Below are positions 33,735 to 43,712 of a stretch of DNA of 64,000 bases, in pieces; position 1 is the stretch's first letter, and every line of letters starts with the position of its first letter. A program made the translations under genes and the position numbers. Source of the stretch: UBA940 sp045613745 (GTDB taxonomy: Bacteria > Bacteroidota > Bacteroidia > Bacteroidales > Rikenellaceae); contig JAZLBP010000002.1 in NCBI GenBank assembly GCA_045613745.1, forward strand, positions 148,595 through 212,594, given 5' to 3'. The notes beneath the pieces were generated by a model. That model worked only from the letters and a program-made list of their open reading frames with translations, ran no database searches and had not been told where the DNA came from.

Positions 33735-35606
33735 ATGGATAATTTCGTTGTTTCGGCCCGTAAGTACCGCCCACAGACATTTGCGTCGGTGGTGGGACAG
33801 GGCAGTATCACATCTACGCTCAAAAATGCCATTGAGCGCGGACAGTTGGCGGGTGCCTATCTGTTTTGTGGCCCGCGAGGTGTGGGTAAGACCACTTGTG
33901 CGCGTATCTTTGCCAAGGCTATCAACTGCCAAAATCCCAATGGCGCCGAGGCCTGCAATGAGTGTGAGTCGTGTCGTGCATTCAACGAGGGACGCAGCTT
34001 CAATATCCACGAACTTGATGCCGCCTCCAACAACTCGGTGAACGATATCCGTAACCTGACCGATCAGGTGAGGGTTCCGCCGCAAATCGGCCGATACAGC
34101 GTCTATATCATCGATGAGGTGCATATGTTGTCGGCTGCGGCGTTCAATGCCTTTCTGAAAACTTTGGAGGAGCCGCCTTCGTATGCGATTTTCATCCTTG
34201 CAACTACCGAGAAACATAAGATTCTGCCGACCATTCTGTCGCGTTGTCAAATTTTTGACTTCAACCGCATCCGTGTGGAGGATGGTGTGGAGTATATGCG
34301 TTCGATTGCGTCGGCCGAGGGCGTTAGCTACGACGACGAGTCATTGAACCTTATCGCGGCCAAGGCTGATGGCGGTATGCGTGACGCGTTGTCGATGTTC
34401 GACAAGGCTGTGGCCTTCTGTGGCTCGAAACTCAACTACCGCGACGTTGCGGCATCACTCAATGTGCTGGACTACGAAACATATTTCCGTGTGGTTGACA
34501 CTCTGCGCAGTGGCGACTATGCCAAATCGCTGTTGCAGTTCGACGAGATTCTCTCGCGCGGCTTTGGTGCAGCGGTGTTCTTGCAGGGTTTGGCGGCGCA
34601 TATGCGTAGCCTGCTTGTGTGCAAACAACCCTCGACTGCTCATCTGTTGGAGGTAACGGGTTCGGTACGCGAGCACTATATGAACCAGGCGGGTGAGTGT
34701 GAGATTGAGTTCCTGTTCGATGCGATTCGCTTGCTGGCGGCCGTTGACGGACAGCTCAAAACATCGTCTAACCAACGTCTGGCTGTGGAACTCGCCCTGA
34801 TGAAACTCAGCGGTATGGGTCAAAAAAAAAACTTTGATCTGAACGACGACCTGCCACTTCCCGAGCTGATTCGAGAGGTGCAAGGTGTTGTGGTTCAAAA
34901 TGATACAAGTGCGCCGAGCGCAACGGCTCCGAGCGCGGCCACTGCGGCGGCAGCGCCGAGTGTGATGGCTCAAACTGCGGCTCCGACTCCCGCCGCACAA
35001 CCTGCGGCAGTGAGTGCGCAACCCCAGCCGCAACCCCAAAGTGTAGCACAAGAGGTGCCGACAAATGCGGGTGCGAGTGTGGGCGCAGCACAAGCTGAGA
35101 AGCCTGCAACTTCGCCCAAAGCGGCGTTTGGTGGTGCGGCATTTGGCGGTCTGGGTGGCAGTTCTATTATGTCGCTCTTGTCGAACAAAGGTGGCGAGGC
35201 TGCCGAGCAGGATGACAAACCCGAGGAGGTTGTTGATACGCGCATAGACCCCGATGCCGAGGCGAAAATCAAGCAGGCACAGGCAGCGTTTGTGGAGGCT
35301 ATGATGGCCGAGCGACAACGCATTGGCGTGGCTTTCGAGGATATGACAGTGAGTGGCAATTGCGTGACAATCACTGTGGGTAGCGACGATTTGCGTCAGG
35401 AAATTTTGCGTTCGCAATACGAAATACTATCTTTGCTGGCCGAAAAGGCAGGTGTTATGGGCGCCATTGAGTTGGAGGTGAGTGTTACCGCCGACAAACC
35501 GCGCGCCGAAATCCTGATTAAACCCGAGGATAAAGTTCACTACCTGTGTGAGCAGAATCCTGCGTGGTTGGAGTTGAGAACGGCACTTGACCTCGATATT
35601 GAGTAG
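33735..35606 (+). CDS. dnaX: DNA polymerase III subunit tau (with possible gamma short form)
   Basis: 623 aa. Clamp-loader ATPase of the replisome. Near the N-terminus are VSARKYRPQTFASVVGQ, the Walker A motif GPRGVGKTT, the zinc Cys cluster CQNPNGAEACNECESC, DELH-like IIDEVHMLS and the SRC motif in TILSRCQIFDF. Domain III ends near residue 360 and is followed by an A10 run, then an Ala/Pro/Gln-rich linker (about 390-470) and a C-terminal polymerase-binding part. The ATG at 33735 is chosen over a TTG three codons upstream. tyrS follows 51 bp downstream. Confidence 0.93.
   Translation: MDNFVVSARKYRPQTFASVVGQGSITSTLKNAIERGQLAGAYLFCGPRGVGKTTCARIFAKAINCQNPNGAEACNECESCRAFNEGRSFNIHELDAASNNSVNDIRNLTDQVRVPPQIGRYSVYIIDEVHMLSAAAFNAFLKTLEEPPSYAIFILATTEKHKILPTILSRCQIFDFNRIRVEDGVEYMRSIASAEGVSYDDESLNLIAAKADGGMRDALSMFDKAVAFCGSKLNYRDVAASLNVLDYETYFRVVDTLRSGDYAKSLLQFDEILSRGFGAAVFLQGLAAHMRSLLVCKQPSTAHLLEVTGSVREHYMNQAGECEIEFLFDAIRLLAAVDGQLKTSSNQRLAVELALMKLSGMGQKKNFDLNDDLPLPELIREVQGVVVQNDTSAPSATAPSAATAAAAPSVMAQTAAPTPAAQPAAVSAQPQPQPQSVAQEVPTNAGASVGAAQAEKPATSPKAAFGGAAFGGLGGSSIMSLLSNKGGEAAEQDDKPEEVVDTRIDPDAEAKIKQAQAAFVEAMMAERQRIGVAFEDMTVSGNCVTITVGSDDLRQEILRSQYEILSLLAEKAGVMGAIELEVSVTADKPRAEILIKPEDKVHYLCEQNPAWLELRTALDLDIE
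34822..34831 (+). other. A10 slippage site in dnaX
   Basis: The zero frame reads CAA AAA AAA AAC. A -1 shift gives CTT then TGA at 34835-34837; transcripts with nine A read ACT TTG ATC TGA, and with eleven A read AAA CTT TGA. Every out-of-frame outcome stops within about three codons, giving a product of about 366-369 aa that keeps domains I-III. Confidence 0.55.
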
Positions 35607-35657
35607 TCTGTAAGGGACTCTCCGAAATGTAAAAAAACAAGAAAAACGATAGATAAA

Positions 35658-36947
35658 ATGGACTTTGTAAAGGAACTCGAATGGCGTGGAATGATTCACG
35701 ACATTATGCCCGGCACTGCCGAACAACTCGAAAAAGAGATGACCACCGCTTATGTGGGTATCGACCCCACGGCTGATTCACTGCACATCGGCCACTTGGT
35801 GAGCATTATGATTTTGAAACACTTCCAACGTTGTGGCCACCGTCCTGTGGCTCTGGTTGGTGGTGCTACCGGTATGATTGGCGACCCCTCGGGTAAGTCG
35901 GCCGAGCGTAACCTGCTGGACGAGGCTACTCTGAACCACAATGTGGAGGCTATCAAGGCTCAACTCCAAAAACTGTTGGATTTCAACTCGGATGCTCCCA
36001 ATGCCGCAGTGTTGGTGAACAACTACGACTGGATGAAAAACTTCTCGTTCCTCACCTTCATTCGCGACATCGGTAAATGCATTACTGTCAACTATATGAT
36101 GGCCAAGGATTCGGTGAAAAAACGTTTCAGTGGCGAGGGTGACGGTATGTCGTTCACCGAGTTCAGCTACCAGCTGCTGCAAGGTTACGACTTTATGTAC
36201 CTCTACGAGCACATGGGTTGCAAACTGCAACTCGGAGGTTCGGACCAATGGGGTAACATCACCACCGGTACCGAGCTGATTCGCCGTAAGTTGGGTGGCG
36301 AGGCTTTCGCTTTGACCTGCCCGCTGGTTAAGAAAGCCGACGGTACTAAATTCGGTAAAACCGAGAGCGGTAACATCTGGCTCGACCCCCGCTACACTTC
36401 GCCCTACAAGTTCTATCAATTCTGGCTCAACGTGAGCGACGAGGATGCCAAGAGCTACATCCGCATCTTCACTATGCTTGACCGCGAGACCATCGAGACC
36501 CTGATTGCAGAGCACGAGGTATCGCCCGGCGAGCGCAAACTCCAAAAGGTTTTGGCACGCGAGGTTACCTGTATGATTCACTCGGAAGAGGAGTGGCGCA
36601 AGGCTGTTGATGCTTCGAGCGTGCTGTTTGGTGGCGCAACCGCTGAGTCGCTCAAATCGCTGGATGAGGCTACCGTACTTGCTGTGTTTGAGGGCGTTCC
36701 CCAATTCGAGGTTGCTCAGTCGGACATCGAGGCAGGTGTTCCTTTCGTGGAGCTGTGCGTCGAGAAAGCAAACGTATTCCCCAGCAAGGGCGAGACTCGT
36801 AAACTGATTCAAGGTGGCGGTGTTTCAATGAACAAAACCAAGGTTACCGACCCTATGCAGATGGTAACTTCGGCCGACCTGATTGCAGGTAAATATGTAA
36901 TCGTTCAAAAAGGCAAAAAGAACTATTTCCTCATCAAGTTTATCTAA
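35658..36947 (+). CDS. tyrS: tyrosyl-tRNA synthetase
   Basis: 429 aa, bacterial class I TyrRS. HIGH motif in DPTADSLHIGHLVSIM, the tyrosine-binding loop in LQGYDFMYLYEHMGCKLQLGGSDQWGN, the KMSKS-type motif as KFGKTESGNIW, and an S4 RNA-binding domain at the C-terminus (TRKLIQGGGVSMNKTKV). Normal length. Probably co-transcribed with dnaX; a terminator follows. Confidence 0.96.
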   Translation: MDFVKELEWRGMIHDIMPGTAEQLEKEMTTAYVGIDPTADSLHIGHLVSIMILKHFQRCGHRPVALVGGATGMIGDPSGKSAERNLLDEATLNHNVEAIKAQLQKLLDFNSDAPNAAVLVNNYDWMKNFSFLTFIRDIGKCITVNYMMAKDSVKKRFSGEGDGMSFTEFSYQLLQGYDFMYLYEHMGCKLQLGGSDQWGNITTGTELIRRKLGGEAFALTCPLVKKADGTKFGKTESGNIWLDPRYTSPYKFYQFWLNVSDEDAKSYIRIFTMLDRETIETLIAEHEVSPGERKLQKVLAREVTCMIHSEEEWRKAVDASSVLFGGATAESLKSLDEATVLAVFEGVPQFEVAQSDIEAGVPFVELCVEKANVFPSKGETRKLIQGGGVSMNKTKVTDPMQMVTSADLIAGKYVIVQKGKKNYFLIKFI

Positions 36948-36972
36948 ACTTTGAGGTTTTAGCAAAATAGGT

Positions 36973-37005
36973 AATGAGGTTGTCCTGTGGGCAACCTCAT
37001 TTTTT
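36973..37005 (+). terminator. terminator after tyrS
   Basis: AATGAGGTTG and CAACCTCATT arms around TCCTGTGGG, then T6. Confidence 0.85.
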
Positions 37006-37094
37006 GGGGCTTAACGGATTGTGAAAATGCACTTTCGGGGCTCGGAAAATGAATATTTAGAAAGCGAATTGCGTGATGTTAAGCCGAAAATTCG

Positions 37095-37102
37095 TATCTT
37101 TG
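37095..37102 (+). promoter_or_regulatory. -7 box of the ffh operon
   Basis: TATCTTTG, 22 bases before the ffh start codon. Confidence 0.6.
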
Positions 37103-37124
37103 GCGCAAATTTAATTTATAGGGT

Positions 37125-38456
37125 ATGTTTGAAAATCTGACCGACAAACTCGAACGTTCGTTTAAGGTCCTCAAAGGCGAGGGTAAAATCACCGAAATCA
37201 ACGTTGCTGAAACCGTCAAAGAGATACGCCGCGCACTTATCGATGCCGACGTTAACTATAAAGTAGCCAAATCGTTCACCGACGAGGTGAAACAAAAAGC
37301 ACTCGGTTCGAATGTGCTTACCGCAGTCAAACCCGGACAGATGCTGACTAAAATCGTTCACGATGAGCTGGCAGCGCTGATGGGTGGCACTTCGACCGAC
37401 ATCAAACTCGAAGGTACTCCCGCCGTTATTCTGATTGCAGGTCTGCAAGGTTCGGGTAAAACTACCTTCTCGGGTAAACTTGCTCTGCAACTGCGCGAGA
37501 AACGCAACCGCAGTGTACTGCTCGTGGCAGGCGACGTTTATCGTCCCGCCGCTATCGACCAGTTGAAGATTCTGGGTGAGCAAGTGGGTGTCGAGGTCTA
37601 TACCGAAGAGGGCAACACCAATCCCGTACAAATTGCCGAAAACGCTATCAAATATGCTCGCAGCAAGAGCATCAACACCGTTATTGTCGATACCGCAGGT
37701 CGTCTGGCAGTTGACGAGGCGATGATGCAGGAGATTACCGCAATCAAAGCTACCGTAAACCCCTGCGAGACTCTGTTCGTGGTTGACTCGATGACAGGTC
37801 AGGATGCTGTGAACACTGCCAAGGAGTTCAACGATCGTTTGGACTTCGATGGCGTGGTGCTGACCAAGCTCGATGGTGACACCCGTGGTGGTGCTGCCAT
37901 TTCGATTCGTACCGTAGTTGACAAGCCCATCAAGTTTATGTCGCTGGGCGAGAAGATGGATGCACTGCAAGTATTCCACCCCGAGCGTATGGCCGACCGT
38001 ATTCTGGGTATGGGTGACGTGGTGTCGCTGGTGGAGCGCGCACAAGAGCAATACGACGAGGAGGCTGCCCGCCGTCTGAAAAAGAAAATCTACAAGGACG
38101 AGTTCGACTTCAATGACTTTATCGACCAGATTGCTCAAATCAAGAAGATGGGTGGTATGAAAGATCTGATGTCGATGATTCCCGGTGTGGGTCGCGCCCT
38201 GAAAGATGTCGAGATTTCGGACGATATTTTCAAACAAACCGAGGCTATCATCGGCTCGATGACCCCCGAGGAGCGAGCTAAACCTTCGATTATCAACGCT
38301 TCGCGCCGTGAGCGTATCGCACGCGGTAGTGGTGTGACCATTGGCGACGTCAACCGACTGATGAAACAGTTTGAGGAGAGCCGCAAGATGATGAAGATGG
38401 TAGCAGGTGGCGGTATGAAACAGATGATGCGCAATATGCCTCGTCGCCGTCGCTAG
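37125..38456 (+). CDS. ffh: signal recognition particle protein
   Basis: 443 aa. GTPase that, with the SRP RNA (encoded at 47.5 kb here), brings nascent membrane proteins to FtsY. N domain residues 1-90, then the G domain with GLQGSGKTTFSGKLA, DTAGRLAVDEAMMQE, TKLDGDTRGGAA, and a Met-rich M domain ending KQMMRNMPRRRR. First gene of a unit with typA and an SRPBCC protein. Confidence 0.96.
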   Translation: MFENLTDKLERSFKVLKGEGKITEINVAETVKEIRRALIDADVNYKVAKSFTDEVKQKALGSNVLTAVKPGQMLTKIVHDELAALMGGTSTDIKLEGTPAVILIAGLQGSGKTTFSGKLALQLREKRNRSVLLVAGDVYRPAAIDQLKILGEQVGVEVYTEEGNTNPVQIAENAIKYARSKSINTVIVDTAGRLAVDEAMMQEITAIKATVNPCETLFVVDSMTGQDAVNTAKEFNDRLDFDGVVLTKLDGDTRGGAAISIRTVVDKPIKFMSLGEKMDALQVFHPERMADRILGMGDVVSLVERAQEQYDEEAARRLKKKIYKDEFDFNDFIDQIAQIKKMGGMKDLMSMIPGVGRALKDVEISDDIFKQTEAIIGSMTPEERAKPSIINASRRERIARGSGVTIGDVNRLMKQFEESRKMMKMVAGGGMKQMMRNMPRRRR

Positions 38457-38490
38457 GAAAAATACAAGCAAAAACGAGAAACACAAATAT

Positions 38491-40305
38491 ATGGAACAAC
38501 AGAAAATTCGCAACATTGCCATCATCGCTCACGTTGACCACGGCAAAACTACCTTGGTTGACCGAATGATTATGACAGGTCAGGTGGTGCGCGAAGGCGC
38601 AACAGGAGGTGGTGACCTTGTGCTTGACAACAACGACTTGGAGCGCGAGCGCGGTATTACCATCGTGTCGAAAAACGTGGCTGTAAACTACAACGGCTAC
38701 AAAATCAATATTATCGACACCCCGGGTCACAGCGACTTTGGTGGTGAGGTAGAGCGCGTGCTTGGTATGTGTGATGGTGTGTTGCTGTTGGTCGATGCCT
38801 TTGAGGGTACTATGCCTCAAACCCGCTTCGTGCTGCAAAAGGCACTGTCGCTGGGCAAAAAGGCTGTGGTGGTTGTCAACAAGGTGGACAAACCCAACTG
38901 CCGTCCCGAGTATGTCAACGAGCAGGTGTTCGATTTGATGTACACGCTGGGTGCAACCGAGGAGCAACTCGACTTCCGCACAATGTATGGTAGTGCAAAA
39001 CAGGGTTGGATGAGCCACCGCTGGAAAGAGCCTACCGACAGCATTATCCCTCTGTTGGATGTGATTCTGGACGATATACCTGCGCCCACTGTGGCCGAGG
39101 GTACTCCCCAAATGCTGGTTACTTCGCTCGAATACTCGTCGTATGTAGGTCGTATCGCTGTGGGTAAGGTTACTCGTGGTGCGCTGACCGCGGGTATGAA
39201 CGTTACCCTGGCAAAACGCGACGGCAAGACTATGGTGAAGACCAAAATCCGCGACCTTATGGTGTTCGACGGCTTGGGGAAAACCAAAGTTGAGCGCGTG
39301 GAGTGTGGCGAAATCTGTGCTATCACCGGTATCGAGGGCTTCGAGATTGGCGACACCATCTGCGACTTCGAGAACCCCGAGCCTCTGCCCCCCATCGCTA
39401 TTGACGAGCCTACAATGAGTATGCTGTTCACCATCAACAACTCGCCTTTCTTCGGTAAGGAGGGTAAATTTGTCACCTCGCGCCACATCAAGGAGCGTCT
39501 GGACAAAGAGTTGGAGAAGAACCTTGCACTGCGTGTTGAGCAAGGCGATAGCGCCGACAAATTCAACGTGTTCGGCCGTGGTGTGCTCCACTTGTCGGTG
39601 CTTATTGAGACTATGCGCCGCGAGGGCTACGAACTGCAAGTGGGTCAACCCAAAGTTATTATCAAGGAGATTGACGGCCGCAAATGCGAGCCTATCGAGA
39701 TACTCACCATCGACCTTCCCGAAGATTGTTCGGGTACCGCCATCGAGATGGCAACCAAACGTAAGGGCGCACTGCTCAATATGGAGAGCATCGCTGGTGA
39801 CCGCACCCGTTTGGAGTTCGAGATTCCTTCGCGTGGTCTGATTGGTCTGCGTAGCAACCTGCTGACTGCAACTGCGGGCGAGGCTGTTGTTACCCACCGC
39901 TTGAAGGGCTTCGAGCCTTACAAGGGCGAGATTGAGATGCGTACCGTTGGTTCGCTGATTGCTATGGAGACTGGCCCCGTGTATGCCTACGCACTCAACA
40001 AGGTGCAAGACCGTGGTAAATTCTTCGTTGCTCCCGGCGATGAGGTCTATTGTGGTCAGGTTATCGGTGAGAATACCCGTGACAACGACATCTGTCTGAA
40101 CCTCTGCAAGAGCAAGAAACTGACCAATATGCGTGCAAGCGGTTCGGACGAGAAGGTGAGCATCGCTCCCCCCGTGCTGTTCTCGTTGGAGGAGGCCTTG
40201 GAGTACATCAAGGATGACGAGTACGTAGAGGTTACTCCCAAAAGCATGCGTCTGCGCAAGATTCTGTTGAGCGACATCGACCGCAAACGCGCCTCTAAAG
40301 AGTAA
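38491..40305 (+). CDS. typA: ribosome-associated GTPase TypA/BipA
   Basis: 604 aa. Translational GTPase with G motifs AHVDHGKTTLVDRM, DTPGHSDFGGEVERV and NKVDKP, then EF-G-like domains and the BipA-specific C-terminal part (GLIGLRSNLLTATAGEAV, RASGSDEKVSIAPPV). It assists ribosome assembly and stress adaptation. 34 bp after ffh, 26 bp before the SRPBCC gene. Confidence 0.96.
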   Translation: MEQQKIRNIAIIAHVDHGKTTLVDRMIMTGQVVREGATGGGDLVLDNNDLERERGITIVSKNVAVNYNGYKINIIDTPGHSDFGGEVERVLGMCDGVLLLVDAFEGTMPQTRFVLQKALSLGKKAVVVVNKVDKPNCRPEYVNEQVFDLMYTLGATEEQLDFRTMYGSAKQGWMSHRWKEPTDSIIPLLDVILDDIPAPTVAEGTPQMLVTSLEYSSYVGRIAVGKVTRGALTAGMNVTLAKRDGKTMVKTKIRDLMVFDGLGKTKVERVECGEICAITGIEGFEIGDTICDFENPEPLPPIAIDEPTMSMLFTINNSPFFGKEGKFVTSRHIKERLDKELEKNLALRVEQGDSADKFNVFGRGVLHLSVLIETMRREGYELQVGQPKVIIKEIDGRKCEPIEILTIDLPEDCSGTAIEMATKRKGALLNMESIAGDRTRLEFEIPSRGLIGLRSNLLTATAGEAVVTHRLKGFEPYKGEIEMRTVGSLIAMETGPVYAYALNKVQDRGKFFVAPGDEVYCGQVIGENTRDNDICLNLCKSKKLTNMRASGSDEKVSIAPPVLFSLEEALEYIKDDEYVEVTPKSMRLRKILLSDIDRKRASKE

Positions 40306-40331
40306 GTAGAACTTCAAATACAACTGAAACT

Positions 40332-40742
40332 ATGGGACTCGAAAAATACGAAAGCAAACAGCGTCAAGTGCTTAAACCCGCATCGGTTATTTATAGCTTG
40401 GTGTCGGATTTCTCGGTGCTGACCCCCGCTGTTCAAGATAAGGTTGAGGAGTGGCAGGCTACTGCCGACGAGTGTTCGTTCAAGGTCAAGGGCTTTACCG
40501 TGGGCTTGCGAATCATCGACCGCGACCCCGAGAAGTGCGTTAAGATTACAGGTGGCGGCGGTGTGCCTATGGACTTCAACTTCTGGATTCAGATGAAGGA
40601 GGTTGCCCCCTACGACACCCGTATGCGTTTGGTGCTGCACGCCGATATGAACTTTGCCATCAAGATGATGGTGGGCAAGAAGATTCAGCCTGCGCTCGAC
40701 CAAATGATTGATGCGCTCGCCGATAACTTTAATCGTGTGTAA
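40332..40742 (+). CDS. SRPBCC-fold small protein
   Basis: 136 aa, START-like fold judged by YESKQRQVLKPASVIYSLVSDFSVL at the N-terminus, central strands and a long C-terminal helix IQPALDQMIDALADNF. Such proteins bind hydrophobic ligands; nothing more specific can be said. Last gene of the ffh-typA unit. Confidence 0.7.
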   Translation: MGLEKYESKQRQVLKPASVIYSLVSDFSVLTPAVQDKVEEWQATADECSFKVKGFTVGLRIIDRDPEKCVKITGGGGVPMDFNFWIQMKEVAPYDTRMRLVLHADMNFAIKMMVGKKIQPALDQMIDALADNFNRV

Positions 40743-40784
40743 GGCAGAAGATGCCTTGTTAGACAATTTGATGGATATAAAATG

Positions 40785-40815
40785 AAAAAGGACTACGAAA
40801 TGTAGTCCTTTTTTG
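40785..40815. terminator. bidirectional terminator between the SRPBCC gene and uvrA
   Basis: AAAAAGGACTAC and GTAGTCCTTTTT with a 5-base loop; A and T tracts on either side. A smaller hairpin, AAGGCA 40741-40746 with TGCCTT 40752-40757, and a CTTGTTAGACAATTT stretch resembling the right end of repeat copy A lie just upstream. Confidence 0.85.
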
Positions 40816-40816
40816 A

Positions 40817-43687
40817 TTATAGTACCTCGCGGAGGAGTTTTCCCGTGTGGCTGTGGGGACATTGGGCAACCTGTTCGGGAGTGCCCGAAACCACAAGCTC
40901 GCCACCTGCGGCACCACCCTCGGGGCCAATGTCGATGATGTGGTCGGCAACCTTGATTACGTCGGGGTTGTGCTCGATGACAACCACCGTATTGCCGCGC
41001 TCCACGAGTTTGTTGAGCACGTCGAGCAGTTGGCGCACATCTTCGAAGTGGAGTCCCGTTGTGGGCTCGTCCAATATATACAAGGTGTTGCCCGTTTCGC
41101 GTTTCGACAACTCGGCTGCGAGTTTTATGCGCTGGCTCTCGCCGCCCGACAGCGTGGTGCAGGGTTGGCCCAAAGTCAGATAGCCAAGTCCCACCTGCTG
41201 AATGGCGCGGAGTTTCTGATAGATGACGGGAATGCTCTCGAAGAAGTCGCACGCCATATTTACTGTCATATCCAACACGTCGTTAATGCTTTTGCCTTTG
41301 TATTTTACCTCCAACGTCTCGCGGTTGTAGCGTCGGCCGCCACAAGCCTTGCACTTGACATAGACGTCGGGCAGGAAGTTCATCTCGATGGTCTGCACAC
41401 CCGCACCGCGACACTCCTCACAGCGGCCGCCCTTGACGTTGAACGAGAATCGTCCCGCCTTGAAACCCCTCACTTGGGCATCTTGTGTCGCCTCGAAGAG
41501 TTTGCGAATATCGCCAAACACACCCGAATAGGTTGCAGGGTTGCTCCTCGGGGTGCGTCCGATGGGGGCTTGGTCCACCACAACAAGTTTATCGACACCC
41601 TCCAAACCTTCGATTGAAGAGTAGGGGAGTGGACGGTCGAACGAGTTGTAGAAGTGGCGGCTAAGGATGGGGCGCAGGGTGTCGTTGATAAGCGTGGATT
41701 TGCCGCTTCCGCTCACACCTGTGACGCATACCATCACGCCCAGCGGAAACTCCACATCTATGTTTTTGAGGTTGTTGCCCGTAAGTCCGCGCAGCGTGAG
41801 CGACTTACCCGTGCCTTTGCGGCGCTGGGCAGGTACCTCGATGCGTCGTCGGCCTGTAAGATAGTCGGCCGTTATGCTGTCGGCGGCGGCAATTTGGTCG
41901 AAGGTTCCCGCAGCCACGATGCGTCCTCCGCGTCGTCCCGCCTTGGGACCAACGTCCACAATGAAATCTGCCGCACGCATCATCTCCTCGTCGTGCTCAA
42001 CCACAATCACCGAGTTGCCCGCATCGCGCAGGGCTTTCAGACTGTTGATAAGACGGCGGTTGTCCCTCTGATGGAGTCCGATGCTCGGCTCGTCGAGGAT
42101 GTATAGTACATTGACCAGTTTGGAGCCAATCTGTGTGGCAAGGCGAATGCGTTGACTCTCGCCACCCGACAGTGTGCGCGACGAACGCGACAACGACAGG
42201 TAGTCGAGACCCACATCCACAAGGAAACGAACCCTCTCGCTAATCTCCTTGACAATCTCGCGCGCGATGGCCCACTGCTGGGGTGTCATCGACTGCTCGA
42301 CTCCCGCAAGCCACTGCTGAAAGTCCGATATGCAGAGTGCCGAAACCTCGGCTATGTTGCGTCCCGCGATGCGGAAGTTGAGAGCCTCTTGTTTGAGCCT
42401 TGTTCCTCCACACACCGAACACGGCACGCGAACCAGAAACTGCTCGCGCCACTTTGCGCCCTTGGTTGCACGTCCCTTGCCTTTGCTCTCGGCGTCATCC
42501 TCCTGCTGTTCGAGCCACTCGGCCATACCCTCCCACGCAGCCATCTGTGTGCCACCAGGCAGGATAAAGTCGCGCGAGCCGATAATCATAGGTTGGCTGT
42601 CGCCATAGAGTATTGCGTTGCGAGCCTCCTCCGAGAGTGTTTCGATGGGGTCGTCGAGGGTGAAGTCGTAGCGGTGGCCCAGTGCTTCGAGTATGGCGAA
42701 CAGACGGTTGCTGCGCGCCTTGCCAAAGGGCTCGATACCTCCGTCGCGTATGCTCTTGGAGGGTGTGGGCATAATCTTGTCGGCCGCAAACAGAGCCTCC
42801 TCGCCAAGACCATTGCAGTGGGGGCAGGCGCCCTCGGGTGAGTTGAACGAGAAGGTGAAAGGCTCGGGGTCGTTGAAAGCAAGGCCACTCGACGGACACA
42901 TCAGGTGGCGGCTGAAATATCTCACTGCGTCGGTGCCGTAGTCATACACCGCCATCGTACCCTTGCCGTGGCGCATCGCCTCGTGCATCGCCTTACGCAG
43001 GCGGTCGGAGGCGTCGGCACTTGCGGTCATACGGTCAATCACAAGGTCGATGTTGTGGGTCTTGTAGCGGTCAAGACGCATACCTGCGGTGAATTCGCTC
43101 ATCTGGCCGTCGATACGAGCATAGACATATCCCTTCTTGATAAGGCTCTCGAACAGCTCGCGGTAGTGTCCCTTGCGACCGCGCACGATGGGTGCCAGCA
43201 GCGCAATGCGTCGGCCGTCGAAGCCTGTGGTTATGAGCGCCAAAATCTGTGCGTCGGTGTAGTGAATCATCTCCTCGCCCGTAACAGGTGAGTAGGCGGT
43301 TGAGGCGCGTGCATAGAGCAGACGCAGGTAGTCGCTAATCTCGGTGATGGTGCCCACGGTCGATCGCGGGTTCTTGGAGGTGGTCTTCTGCTCGATGGCT
43401 ACCACGGGGCTGAGGCCATTGATGGAGTCCACGTCGGGGCGCTCCATAGTGCCCACAAACTGACGTGCATAGGTCGAGAGTGTTTCCAGATAGCGTCGTT
43501 GTCCCTCGGCATAGAGCGTGTCGAAAGCCAGCGACGACTTGCCCGAGCCCGACAGACCCGTAACCACAACAAGACTGTCGCGCGGAATTTCGAGCGAGAT
43601 GTTTTTGAGATTGTTGGCGCGTGCGCCCTCTATGATGATTTTATCCTCCACAGTTGACAACGGATTAACCCCGTAAAGATACGACAT
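40817..43687 (-). CDS. uvrA: excinuclease ABC subunit A
   Basis: 956 aa. Damage-recognising ATPase of nucleotide excision repair. Two ABC modules: Walker A GLSGSGKSSLAFDT and GVSGSGKSTLINDTL, signatures LSGGESQRIRLA and LSGGESQRIKLA, and zinc-binding pairs CPHCNGLG, CSVCGGTRL and CEECRGAG...CKACGGRRY. The start at 43687 fits the -7 box TAAATTTG at 43713-43720. Single-gene unit. Confidence 0.97.
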   Translation of the reverse strand: MSYLYGVNPLSTVEDKIIIEGARANNLKNISLEIPRDSLVVVTGLSGSGKSSLAFDTLYAEGQRRYLETLSTYARQFVGTMERPDVDSINGLSPVVAIEQKTTSKNPRSTVGTITEISDYLRLLYARASTAYSPVTGEEMIHYTDAQILALITTGFDGRRIALLAPIVRGRKGHYRELFESLIKKGYVYARIDGQMSEFTAGMRLDRYKTHNIDLVIDRMTASADASDRLRKAMHEAMRHGKGTMAVYDYGTDAVRYFSRHLMCPSSGLAFNDPEPFTFSFNSPEGACPHCNGLGEEALFAADKIMPTPSKSIRDGGIEPFGKARSNRLFAILEALGHRYDFTLDDPIETLSEEARNAILYGDSQPMIIGSRDFILPGGTQMAAWEGMAEWLEQQEDDAESKGKGRATKGAKWREQFLVRVPCSVCGGTRLKQEALNFRIAGRNIAEVSALCISDFQQWLAGVEQSMTPQQWAIAREIVKEISERVRFLVDVGLDYLSLSRSSRTLSGGESQRIRLATQIGSKLVNVLYILDEPSIGLHQRDNRRLINSLKALRDAGNSVIVVEHDEEMMRAADFIVDVGPKAGRRGGRIVAAGTFDQIAAADSITADYLTGRRRIEVPAQRRKGTGKSLTLRGLTGNNLKNIDVEFPLGVMVCVTGVSGSGKSTLINDTLRPILSRHFYNSFDRPLPYSSIEGLEGVDKLVVVDQAPIGRTPRSNPATYSGVFGDIRKLFEATQDAQVRGFKAGRFSFNVKGGRCEECRGAGVQTIEMNFLPDVYVKCKACGGRRYNRETLEVKYKGKSINDVLDMTVNMACDFFESIPVIYQKLRAIQQVGLGYLTLGQPCTTLSGGESQRIKLAAELSKRETGNTLYILDEPTTGLHFEDVRQLLDVLNKLVERGNTVVVIEHNPDVIKVADHIIDIGPEGGAAGGELVVSGTPEQVAQCPHSHTGKLLREVL

Positions 43688-43712
43688 TCGGCTGTGTTGC
43701 GCAAGTATTTGT

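Noticed and set aside
34455..35417. Antisense open frames over the dnaX linker
   Set aside because: They follow from the Ala/Pro/Gln codon repetition of the DnaX linker and have no features of their own.
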